8,926 nucleotides of DNA from the NCBI GenBank assembly GCA_002469305.1, contig DKEY01000053.1:9921-18846 (forward strand), written 5' to 3'. Under the pieces are notes generated by a model. That model did no database searches. It was not told where the DNA came from and worked only from the letters and a program-made list of their open reading frames with translations. Below are positions 1 through 5,814 of this stretch, piece by piece; the first letter of the stretch is position 1, and every line of letters begins with the position of its first letter. Source of the DNA: Sulfurospirillum sp. UBA6810. GTDB taxonomy: Bacteria > Campylobacterota > Campylobacteria > Campylobacterales > Sulfurospirillaceae. The position numbers and the translations under genes were made by a program.

Positions 1-2344
1 AGAACCAGTCAAAACACAGCCAATAAAAAAGGAAACAAAACCTAAAGCTACTGAAGAAGAGGTAGTGGCAAAACCAGCTAAAGAAGAGATAGTTGAAGCT
101 GAAGTAAAAAAAGAGAGACCGAAGGAGACACTCGCACAAGCAAGTGTAACTAAAAGAAGAGGTCTAGTCATCGTTAAGAAAAAACGACCTGAAGTTGAAG
201 AAGTTGCAGAAGAAAGTTATTCTTCATATTCAAGTCCAAAGAAAAATGCACCTACACTAGAGTCAGTTTTTGGCAGTGCTAGTGATGCAGCGAAGAAGAA
301 GAAAAAAATAAAAAAAACACCTCCTCCAAAAAAAACTCAAGCAGAAAAAATGGATATATCTTTCAACTCTGATATCTCAGATGTATCGCTTGATTATGAA
401 GAGGACATGGTTGTTTTACCAGATTTTTCAGTCAAAGTAGAGCCACAAGCAGAAGCTAAAAAGAAGAAGATAGATCCTTCTCAAATAAGAACAACAAATA
501 AGAAAAATACTTTTATTCCTCAAGGCATACAACGTACAAGCCGCAAAAAAAGACCAAAGAAATTTGTAGAAGAAAAAGGTGAAGTAAGTTCTGTTGAAAT
601 TCCTGAAGACATAAGGGTTTATGAGTTTGCTGAAAAACTAGGTAAACAAGCTAGTGAAGTTATTAAAGAGTTGTTTTTACTTGGAATGATGGTTACAAAG
701 AATGACTTTTTAGATAAAGATTCTATCGAAATTTTAGCAGAAACATTTGGAGTTGAAGTAACAACAGTAGATGCACAAGAAGACTTTGACTATGTAAAAG
801 CTTACCATGAAGATGAAAATATCGAATTAGTAGAGCGTGCGCCTATCATAACGATTATGGGGCATGTTGACCATGGTAAAACTTCACTTTTAGATTATAT
901 TAGAAGTTCAAAAGTAGCAGCAGGTGAATCAGGTGGCATCACACAGCATGTTGGTGCATATATGGTAGAAAAAAATGGGAAAAACATTACATTTATAGAT
1001 ACTCCAGGCCATGAAGCTTTTACTGAGATGAGAAGTCGTGGTGCGCAAGTTACAGATATCGTTATTGTTGTAGTTGCTGCAGATGATGGTGTTATGCCAC
1101 AAACTAGAGAAGCAATAGACCACGCAAAAGCTGCGGGTGTACCTATTATAATAGCTGTAAATAAGATGGATAAAGAAGCTGCAAACCCTGATTTAGTAAA
1201 AGCACAACTTGCAGAAATAGGAATCTCTCCAATTGACTGGGGTGGTGATTATGAATTTGTTCATGTTTCAGCAAAAAGTGGTATGGGGATTGATGATTTG
1301 TTAGAAGTTATCAACCTTCAAGCAGAAGTTATGGAACTCAAAGCAAGTCCAACAAGAGATGCGAAAGCTACTGTTATAGAGAGTTCTGTTGAAAAAGGAC
1401 GTGGACCAGTTGCAACAGTAGTTGTTGAAGATGGAACGTTGCGTCAGGGCGATACTATCGTTGCTGGTGTTGCTTATGGTAAAGTAAGAGCATTGCTCAA
1501 TGATTTGGGTAAGCCTATTAAAGAAGCATTGCCAGGTGAGCCTGCTATCGTTATAGGTCTCAGTGAAACTCCAGGTGCAGGTGAGCATCTTGTAAGTGTT
1601 AAATCAGATAAAATCGCAAAAGAATTTGCTCAAAAAAGAGCAGAGTATCTTCGTCAGAAAGAACTTTCAAAGTCAACTAAAGTATCTTTAGATGAGTTAA
1701 GTTCTATGATAGCTGAGGGTTCTTTAAAGACATTACCAGTTATTATAAAAGCGGATGTTCAAGGCTCACTTGAAGCTATAAAAGGTTCACTTGAAAAGAT
1801 AAAGACTGAAGAGACAAAGATAAATGTTATAAGTTCAGGTGTAGGTGGAATTACAGAGAGTGATGTTGCACTAGCGAGTGCAAGTGAAAACTGTGTTATC
1901 TTAGGATTTCATATCCGTCCAACGGGTCCTGTAAAAGAAAAAGCAAAAAGTGCTGGTGTTGAGATAAAAACTTACAATATTATATATGATTTGATTGATG
2001 ATGTAAAAGGGTTGATAGCAGGTATGCTCTCACCAATCATCAGAGAAGAAAATATCGGACAAGCACAGGTAAGAGAAGTATTTGTTGTTCCAAAAATTGG
2101 AGCGATTGCAGGATGTATCGTAACAGATGGTACGATAAACAGAGGTGTTAAAGTACGTCTAATCCGTGAAGGTATCATTATATATGAAAGCACAGTTTCT
2201 TCATTGAAGCGTTTTAAAGATGACGTGCGTGAAGTTGCAAAAGGCTATGAATGTGGTATTGGTATTGAAGGGTTTAACGATATAAAAATAGGCGATTATA
2301 TAGAAAGCTTTAAAGAAGTAGAAGAAAAAGCTACTTTACAATAA
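1..2344 (+). CDS. infB: translation initiation factor IF-2 (5' end outside window)
   Basis: IF-2 is the cytosolic GTPase that brings initiator fMet-tRNA to the 30S subunit and promotes 50S joining. The reading frame is open from base 2 with no start needed, so the gene begins upstream; the GTG at 65 is only an internal valine codon. The visible part starts with about 190 residues of Lys/Glu-rich, low-complexity linker, then a conserved IF2N-type domain (about 590-755). The G domain follows: G1 GHVDHGKT at 860-883, switch I GGITQHVGA at 932-958, G3 DTPGH at 998-1012, G4 NKMD at 1160-1171 and G5 SAKSG at 1268-1282. The beta-barrel domain II, domain III and the C-terminal fMet-tRNA-binding domain follow without interruption to the TAA. 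All GTPase motifs are intact. It heads the rbfA-rimP cluster, the usual arrangement in Campylobacterota. Identification is certain; only the missing N-terminus is unknown. Confidence 0.98.
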   Translation, partial: EPVKTQPIKKETKPKATEEEVVAKPAKEEIVEAEVKKERPKETLAQASVTKRRGLVIVKKKRPEVEEVAEESYSSYSSPKKNAPTLESVFGSASDAAKKKKKIKKTPPPKKTQAEKMDISFNSDISDVSLDYEEDMVVLPDFSVKVEPQAEAKKKKIDPSQIRTTNKKNTFIPQGIQRTSRKKRPKKFVEEKGEVSSVEIPEDIRVYEFAEKLGKQASEVIKELFLLGMMVTKNDFLDKDSIEILAETFGVEVTTVDAQEDFDYVKAYHEDENIELVERAPIITIMGHVDHGKTSLLDYIRSSKVAAGESGGITQHVGAYMVEKNGKNITFIDTPGHEAFTEMRSRGAQVTDIVIVVVAADDGVMPQTREAIDHAKAAGVPIIIAVNKMDKEAANPDLVKAQLAEIGISPIDWGGDYEFVHVSAKSGMGIDDLLEVINLQAEVMELKASPTRDAKATVIESSVEKGRGPVATVVVEDGTLRQGDTIVAGVAYGKVRALLNDLGKPIKEALPGEPAIVIGLSETPGAGEHLVSVKSDKIAKEFAQKRAEYLRQKELSKSTKVSLDELSSMIAEGSLKTLPVIIKADVQGSLEAIKGSLEKIKTEETKINVISSGVGGITESDVALASASENCVILGFHIRPTGPVKEKAKSAGVEIKTYNIIYDLIDDVKGLIAGMLSPIIREENIGQAQVREVFVVPKIGAIAGCIVTDGTINRGVKVRLIREGIIIYESTVSSLKRFKDDVREVAKGYECGIGIEGFNDIKIGDYIESFKEVEEKATLQ

Positions 2345-2350
2345 AACAAC

Positions 2351-2379
2351 ACTAAGGTACGATTTAGTCGTGCCTTAGT
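2351..2379 (+). terminator. stem-loop after infB, weak terminator or attenuator
   Basis: A 12-bp stem starts seven bases after the infB stop: ACTAAGGTACGA (2351-2362), loop TTTAG, then TCGTGCCTTAGT (2368-2379). The single imperfect pair is T2358-G2372, which is a G-U wobble in the + strand RNA but an A-C mismatch in the opposite RNA, so it is built for rightward transcripts. The following bases (TACTTAAATAT) are not a proper U-tract, so full intrinsic termination is doubtful. It may cause partial termination, protect the 3' end of infB mRNA, or be a processing site between infB and rbfA. The stem is seen directly; the function is inferred. Confidence 0.45.
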
Positions 2380-2397
2380 TACTTAAATATGGAAAAA

Positions 2398-2423
2398 TTT
2401 TCAAAAGAAGTTTCTTTTGAAAA
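2398..2423 (+). promoter_or_regulatory. AT-rich hairpin abutting the rbfA ribosome-binding site
   Basis: A perfect 11-bp inverted repeat, TTTTCAAAAGA (2398-2408) with TCTTTTGAAAA (2413-2423) and a 4-base loop, ends inside the rbfA Shine-Dalgarno sequence. AAGGAG occupies 2422-2427, five bases before the ATG at 2433. In RNA the first two A of the SD would be base-paired. Such a weak, AT-only stem would melt with heat and be firmer in the cold, so it could tune rbfA translation. That role is speculative; the repeat itself is exact. Confidence 0.4.
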
Positions 2424-2432
2424 GGAGATGAT

Positions 2433-2810
2433 ATGAGTCGTAATGATAAAAGTATAAAACTTCAAAGAACTCAAAGCGTATTAAAACAACTTATTCCTGA
2501 AGCACTTTCCACCCTTAATGATACGATACTACAAGGTTTATGTGTTATTGATGTAGAGTGTACTCGTGGAAAATATGATGCAACAGTGTATCTTGATAAA
2601 ATGATGTTTGATGAAGCAGAAAAAAGATATGTTTTGGAGCACCTAAGACGTGTGAGTAGAACTTTGCAAAACTATTGTATGCAAAGTGAAGGTTGGTATA
2701 GATGCCCGAATTTTCATTTTAAATTTGATGAGACTTTAGAAAAACAAAATCAAATGGATGCACTTTTTGAACAAGTTGCCCTTGAGTTAGAAAAAGGAAA
2801 AAAAGAGTGA
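2433..2810 (+). CDS. rbfA: 30S ribosome-binding factor A
   Basis: RbfA binds the immature 30S subunit near 16S rRNA helix 1, helping processing of the 16S 5' end and growth in the cold. The 125-residue product has the family length and single KH-like layout. An N-terminal helix contains RTQSVLKQLIPEAL (about 12-25), followed by a beta strand with VIDVECTRGKYDATVYL, the helix KRYVLEHLRRVSRTLQNYCM, and a last strand PNFHFKFDETLEKQNQMDALF that matches the typical RbfA ending (P-x-x-x-F-x-x-D). The ATG at 2433 is preceded by a strong AAGGAG at 2422-2427. Its last codons overlap the rimP start by four bases (GTGA), so the two are probably translationally coupled. Four cysteines make it somewhat Cys-richer than familiar homologues, with no known consequence. 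The position between infB and rimP fits the name. Confidence 0.93.
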   Translation: MSRNDKSIKLQRTQSVLKQLIPEALSTLNDTILQGLCVIDVECTRGKYDATVYLDKMMFDEAEKRYVLEHLRRVSRTLQNYCMQSEGWYRCPNFHFKFDETLEKQNQMDALFEQVALELEKGKKE

Positions 2811-3238
2811 GTTTAAAAGAAACTATAGAAAATATACTTCAAGATTGTAATGTAGAATTATATGATACAGAGACTGTAACTGAGGGAGAGAGAAAGATAT
2901 TTAGGATTTTTATCACTTCAAAAGAGGGTATAACCTTAGATAAGTGTGCGGAGGTAACGCATATCCTTTCTCCAATACTTGATCTTGAACCACCAGTACA
3001 TGGTGAATATACTTTAGAAGTCAGTTCTCCTGGGATTGAGCGACCACTAAAAAGTTTAAAACATTTTCAAGCGTCTATTGGTGAACTTGTGAAAGTAAAA
3101 CTTATCAATACAGATAAGGTTATAGGTAAATTAGAAGAAGTAAGTGACAATCAAATCGTCCTTTTAGAAGAGGATGGAGAAAAAACTACTATCTCACTTG
3201 ATGACATAGATAAAGCTCGCACTTATTTCAAATGGTAA
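2807..3238 (+). CDS. rimP: ribosome maturation factor RimP
   Basis: RimP is a cytosolic assembly factor for the 30S subunit, acting early on the S12-containing region. The product has 143 residues, close to the usual 140-160. The N-terminal alpha/beta domain ends with the family signature GEYTLEVSSPGIERPL (about 66-81), and the C-terminal part (about 85-143) is the small SH3-like beta-barrel domain (VKVKLIN..IGKLEEV..IVLLEE..TISLDDIDKART). Translation starts at GTG 2807, which overlaps the rbfA stop as GTGA. AAGGA at 2794-2798, eight bases upstream, supports this start. Its own TAA lies inside the first codons of ribD. The family identification is solid because of the signature and the gene neighbourhood. 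Confidence 0.94.
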   Translation: MSLKETIENILQDCNVELYDTETVTEGERKIFRIFITSKEGITLDKCAEVTHILSPILDLEPPVHGEYTLEVSSPGIERPLKSLKHFQASIGELVKVKLINTDKVIGKLEEVSDNQIVLLEEDGEKTTISLDDIDKARTYFKW

Positions 3239-4239
3239 AATCTGACGAGTATTTTATGCAAAAAGCACTTGATAAGGCTTGGACTTATCAAGGCTTGACT
3301 TTCCCAAATCCTGCCGTTGGTGCAGTTATAACTGACAAAAATTCAAATCTCATATCTCTCGGTGTACATGAACGTGCAGGGCTAGCTCATGCTGAAGTAA
3401 ATGCTATCAAAAATGCTTACATGTACTTAACTAAAGATAATCAAATCCAAGAGATTACCAATCCCTTTTTATTGCATGAGTATTTGCTAAAACATCATGC
3501 AGGCATTTTTAAAAATAAAACTATCTATGTTACCCTAGAACCTTGTAATCACGTGGGCAAAACACCATCATGTGCAAATCTCATCAAAGAGTTAGAATTT
3601 AAAAGAGTTGTTATCGGTTCACTTGATCCAAACAAACAAGCAAGTGGAGGGATAACAACTTTACAAGAGAGTGGTTGTGAAGTGTGTGTAGGAGTCTTAC
3701 AAGAAAAGTGCAATGCTCTTTTAGAACCATTTAGTTTGTGGCAAAAAGCCCCTTTTGTTTTCTTTAAAATTGCTATGAGTAAAAACTTTGTTATTAGTGG
3801 AGGAATTATTACATGTAAAGAATCTCGCACACATGTTCATGCCCTAAGAGACAGATGTGATTTGCTTGTCATAGGCGGCAATACAGTCAGAGTTGACAGA
3901 CCCACACTTGATGCAAGATTGGTAGAAGGCAGGGCTCCAGATATCCTTATATATTCAAAAGAAAAAAACTTTGATACTGATATTTCTCTTTTTCATGTTA
4001 AAAATCGAAAAGTTTTTATAGAAGATAATTTAGAAAAACTAAAAGAGTACAAGTTTGTGATGATAGAGGGTGGCTTTGGGATGTATGAAGCTATCAAAGA
4101 TAAAGTAGATTATGTTTTAGTCTATCGCTCTGCTAGTGAAAAAGAGGGAAAAGTACTAAAACTTGAGGATAACCTCAAAGAGCTTTTTTCAATGCCAATA
4201 CAACAAGATACCCTTACATGGTATAAAAAAGATGGATAA
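3232..4239 (+). CDS. ribD: bifunctional riboflavin biosynthesis deaminase/reductase
   Basis: RibD carries out two steps of riboflavin synthesis: deamination of the pyrimidine product made from GTP, then NADPH-dependent reduction of its ribose to ribityl. The N-terminal cytidine-deaminase-type domain shows NPAVGAVI (26-33), the catalytic HAE (H53, E55) and the zinc motif PCNHVGKTPSC (C105, C114). The C-terminal reductase domain begins near residue 175 and shows SGGIITCKESR, RDRCDLLVIGGNTVRVDRPTLDAR and the late MIEGG motif. At 335 residues it is shorter than the E. coli enzyme (367) because the reductase half is compact, while the deaminase half has an extra segment between its zinc ligands. 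The ATG at 3232 overlaps the rimP stop by seven bases with no clear Shine-Dalgarno, so re-initiation after rimP is likely. All catalytic residues are present. Confidence 0.93.
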   Translation: MVKSDEYFMQKALDKAWTYQGLTFPNPAVGAVITDKNSNLISLGVHERAGLAHAEVNAIKNAYMYLTKDNQIQEITNPFLLHEYLLKHHAGIFKNKTIYVTLEPCNHVGKTPSCANLIKELEFKRVVIGSLDPNKQASGGITTLQESGCEVCVGVLQEKCNALLEPFSLWQKAPFVFFKIAMSKNFVISGGIITCKESRTHVHALRDRCDLLVIGGNTVRVDRPTLDARLVEGRAPDILIYSKEKNFDTDISLFHVKNRKVFIEDNLEKLKEYKFVMIEGGFGMYEAIKDKVDYVLVYRSASEKEGKVLKLEDNLKELFSMPIQQDTLTWYKKDG

Positions 4240-4975
4240 TTATCTTTTACTGGAGATAGGTATCTTTTTTCTATCAGGATTTGTTCATGGGGTAGTTGGG
4301 TTTGGTTTTCCTATGGTTGCCACGCCACTGCTTTCTCTGTTTTTAACACTTAAAGAGTCTGTTTTATATACGCTCTTTCCAACCATGATAGTCAATGCCA
4401 ATGTTATAAAAAAAAGTGGTACTTTTAAAAGCATATGGAAAGAGTACAAACTTCTTATCCTCTCAGTTTTGCTTGGAAGCTTTATAGGTACAAACTTTCT
4501 TATCATTTTTTATGATGATTCATACAGACTTTTACTCGCACTTGTTATATTGTTATATCTCAATACAAGCTATATAAAACTCTCTCTTTATGAGATTATC
4601 CAATCCAATCCAAAAAAGATGATGTTCTTCTTTGGTTTTATTAGTGGTATCGTCAGTGGTTTGGTCAATATCATGATACCAGTACTTATCATATACATCT
4701 TAGAGAGTAAGATAGAAAAAAACAAATCAATAGCTGTTATGAATTTTTGTTTTTTTATAAGCAAGTCTATTCAGATAGTTATCTTTGGTGCATATGGAAG
4801 TTTCTCTTTTGAGTTTTTAGCCCTTATGATTCCTATCGTCATCTTTTCTCTTTTTGGACTTTTTATGGGTACAAAAATCAGAAATAGAGTTGATGAAAAC
4901 ATGTATAAAAAAATACTCCGTTTTAGCCTTTGGGTACTTGCCTTTTATCTTTTTACAGATTACTTTTTAAAATAA
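4232..4975 (+). CDS. TauE/SafE-family inner-membrane permease
   Basis: This is a 247-residue hydrophobic protein with about eight predicted membrane segments (roughly 4-24, 26-58, 73-93, 98-116, 131-157, 168-188, 196-222 and 228-246; the second may be a broken helix). Two similar halves are visible. The first has the motif SGFVHGVVGFGFPMVATPLL (15-34); the second has FISGIVSGLVNIMIPVLI (136-153). This duplicated pattern is typical of TauE/SafE (DUF81) permeases, which export or import small anions such as sulfite, sulfoacetate or related organosulfur compounds. The substrate cannot be told from sequence. The ATG at 4232 overlaps the ribD stop by eight bases, mirroring the rimP/ribD junction. 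A TTG at 4163 would add 23 hydrophilic residues over ribD and is not favoured. No Shine-Dalgarno is evident at 4232, so coupling to ribD is likely. The 3' end overlaps a convergent gene by nine bases. Confidence 0.85.
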   Translation: MDNYLLLEIGIFFLSGFVHGVVGFGFPMVATPLLSLFLTLKESVLYTLFPTMIVNANVIKKSGTFKSIWKEYKLLILSVLLGSFIGTNFLIIFYDDSYRLLLALVILLYLNTSYIKLSLYEIIQSNPKKMMFFFGFISGIVSGLVNIMIPVLIIYILESKIEKNKSIAVMNFCFFISKSIQIVIFGAYGSFSFEFLALMIPIVIFSLFGLFMGTKIRNRVDENMYKKILRFSLWVLAFYLFTDYFLK

Positions 4976-5281
4976 CTCAGCATACTTTACATGTAAGAGT
5001 TTTTGAGCTTGTTTATAGAGGGAAGAATTCTTACATGTAAGAGTTTCTATGAGAGGCTCATACTTTTTAAATGTATCCCATACTTGATTTGCAGGTAAGT
5101 CTCTTTTCATAACTTTAAGAGCTAAAGCAGTGGCACCATTGATAAGTCCTTTGAGTATAAAACTCTCCTCTCTTAAATCTGGATTGTTTTTCCACTCACG
5201 CCATTTGTCTTCTAAAACCTCATGGCCTGCAACAAAATCATTTTCACTCACTACTTGTATAAATTTGTGTATATCTTTCAT
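4967..5281 (-). CDS. small DUF309-type protein
   Basis: This is a soluble, helical 104-residue protein with no signal peptide or membrane segment. It shows the DUF309-like pattern: an early helix ending in H20-E21-x-x-E24-x-x-W27 (GHEVLEDKWREW), then a second amphipathic helix LKGLINGATALALKVMKRD (43-61), then a C-terminal helix. Members of this family are small, of unknown biochemical function; the conserved His/Glu/Trp could bind a metal or ligand, but that is inference. It lies alone on the - strand, convergent with the permease gene (9-base overlap of coding ends) and divergent from the efflux operon. ATG at 5281 is the only plausible early start besides an internal GTG at codon 11. No Shine-Dalgarno precedes it, and an extended -10 box ends just seven bases upstream, suggesting a leaderless mRNA. 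Its 3' half carries a 16-bp direct repeat. Confidence 0.75.
   Translation of the reverse strand: MKDIHKFIQVVSENDFVAGHEVLEDKWREWKNNPDLREESFILKGLINGATALALKVMKRDLPANQVWDTFKKYEPLIETLTCKNSSLYKQAQKLLHVKYAELF
4987..5046. repeat. 16-bp direct repeat pair containing TTACATGTAA palindromes
   Basis: TTACATGTAAGAGTTT occurs exactly at 4987-5002 and again at 5031-5046, 44 bases apart. Each copy begins with the 10-bp palindrome TTACATGTAA, which in the second copy extends to CTTACATGTAAG. On the - strand the copies lie inside the DUF309 gene and are read in different frames (KLLHVK and TLTCK). The identity is therefore at DNA level and not a protein repeat. A third TTACATGTAA lies within ribD at 3809-3818. 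Function unknown. Confidence 0.6.
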
Positions 5282-5288
5282 AAACTAG

Positions 5289-5297
5289 ATTATAGCA
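5289..5297 (-). promoter_or_regulatory. extended -10 promoter of the DUF309 gene
   Basis: Read on the - strand this is TGCTATAAT, a perfect -10 hexamer (TATAAT, complement of 5289-5294) with the TG extension. Only seven bases separate it from the ATG at 5281, so transcription should begin at or one base before the start codon. The -35 position (about 5312-5317, TTAAAT) is poor, which is usual for extended -10 promoters. It sits back to back with the efflux-operon promoter. Confidence 0.6.
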
Positions 5298-5306
5298 TAG
5301 ATACTA

Positions 5307-5335
5307 TTGACATTTAATCTTCTTTTTTATATAGT
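5307..5335 (+). promoter_or_regulatory. sigma-70 promoter of the marR-efflux operon
   Basis: A consensus -35 TTGACA (5307-5312) is followed after exactly 17 bases by TATAGT (5330-5335), five of six matches to the -10 consensus. The expected transcription start is near 5341-5343, giving a leader of about 35 bases before the marR ATG at 5377. The -10 overlaps the upstream operator half-site, and the full palindrome lies just downstream of the predicted start point, as expected for a repressible promoter. Confidence 0.7.
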
Positions 5336-5363
5336 TGCATACACAAAAGTTGCATATGCAACT
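5333..5363. promoter_or_regulatory. probable MarR operator: palindrome plus upstream half-site
   Basis: AGTTGCATATGCAACT (5348-5363) is a perfect 16-bp palindrome, the right size and symmetry for a dimeric MarR-family repressor. Its left arm, AGTTGCATA, is repeated exactly at 5333-5341, with centres 15 bp apart; the right arm of that second site is degenerate. Together they cover the -10 box, the predicted start site and the early leader, so binding would block RNA polymerase. That the downstream MarR protein is the ligand is inferred from position and the common autorepression of this family. Confidence 0.7.
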
Positions 5364-5365
5364 AA

Positions 5366-5370
5366 AAGGA
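5366..5370 (+). promoter_or_regulatory. Shine-Dalgarno deciding the marR start
   Basis: AAGGA lies six bases before ATG 5377. This favours that start over the in-frame TTG at 5335, which lies in the -10 box, the ATG at 5356, which lies in the middle of the operator palindrome, and the GTG at 5374, which is too close to the AAGGA. Confidence 0.75.
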
Positions 5371-5376
5371 CATGTG

Positions 5377-5814
5377 ATGAATAAAGAGATGGAAGAATGT
5401 ATTGGTTTACAGATTAAGCTTACTCATAACATCATGACAACAGAGCACAACAAATATCTAAAAGATTCAGGAATTAGTAGTGAACAAGGACTTCTTTTAA
5501 AAATGGTTTATGAAGAGCCAGGCTGTACGCAAACAAAACTCTCTGAATCTTTGCAAAAAGATAAAACGACAATAACTCGTATGATAGACACTTTAGAAAA
5601 AAAAGGGAAATTGTACCGTGAAAGCTGTTGTGATGACAGGAGAGTTTATAAAATCTATATAACAGACGAGGTAGCAAAAAAGGTAGAAGAGCTAGCTCCT
5701 TTATTTGAAGAAAGAAATAAAGAGTTAAGAGAGATAATAAGCGAAAAAGATTATGAGACAACACTTAGAGTACTACATATAATACAAGAATACTACAGAG
5801 GATTAAACAAATGA
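5377..5814 (+). CDS. MarR-family transcriptional regulator of the efflux operon
   Basis: This is a 145-residue winged-helix repressor. The dimerising helices are at both ends (about 4-30 and 97-143). The DNA-binding part has SSEQGLLLKMVYEEPGCTQTKL (34-55), recognition helix KDKTTITRMIDTLEKKGKL (61-79) and the wing with the family's DDRR (86-89) before YKIYIT. MarR proteins usually repress their own operon and let go when they bind a small phenolic or toxic compound or are oxidised. Here the wing is preceded by vicinal cysteines C84-C85, with C8 and C50 elsewhere, which raises the possibility of thiol or metal sensing. The gene is first in the operon, directly behind a palindromic operator, and its TGA overlaps the next ATG (ATGA), so it is co-expressed with the pump it likely controls. 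Family certain; ligand unknown. Confidence 0.92.
   Translation: MNKEMEECIGLQIKLTHNIMTTEHNKYLKDSGISSEQGLLLKMVYEEPGCTQTKLSESLQKDKTTITRMIDTLEKKGKLYRESCCDDRRVYKIYITDEVAKKVEELAPLFEERNKELREIISEKDYETTLRVLHIIQEYYRGLNK

Noticed and set aside
65..67. GTG as the start codon of infB
   Set aside because: The frame stays open to the window edge, the upstream codons have the same Lys/Glu/Pro-rich linker composition, and no Shine-Dalgarno precedes it; it is an internal valine.
929..2193. Three - strand open frames inside infB
   Set aside because: Antisense to a highly conserved GTPase, Cys/Ser/Ile-rich translations without family resemblance and no ribosome-binding sites; shadows of codon bias.
3270..3301. 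AAGGCTTG direct repeat near the ribD start
   Set aside because: Short, within coding sequence and part of normal RibD N-terminal residues; no sign of function.
3549..3830. 93-residue - strand open frame inside ribD
   Set aside because: Lies opposite the conserved zinc motif and reductase start; no recognisable product or start signal.
4163..4231. TTG start giving a 270-residue permease
   Set aside because: It would add a hydrophilic 23-residue tail overlapping ribD by 77 bases. The ATG at 4232 starts right before the first membrane helix and gives the short overlap seen at the other junctions.
5335..5376. TTG 5335 or ATG 5356 as the marR start
   Set aside because: Both fall in the promoter -10 or the operator palindrome; only ATG 5377 has a well-spaced AAGGA and begins at the usual MarR N-terminus.
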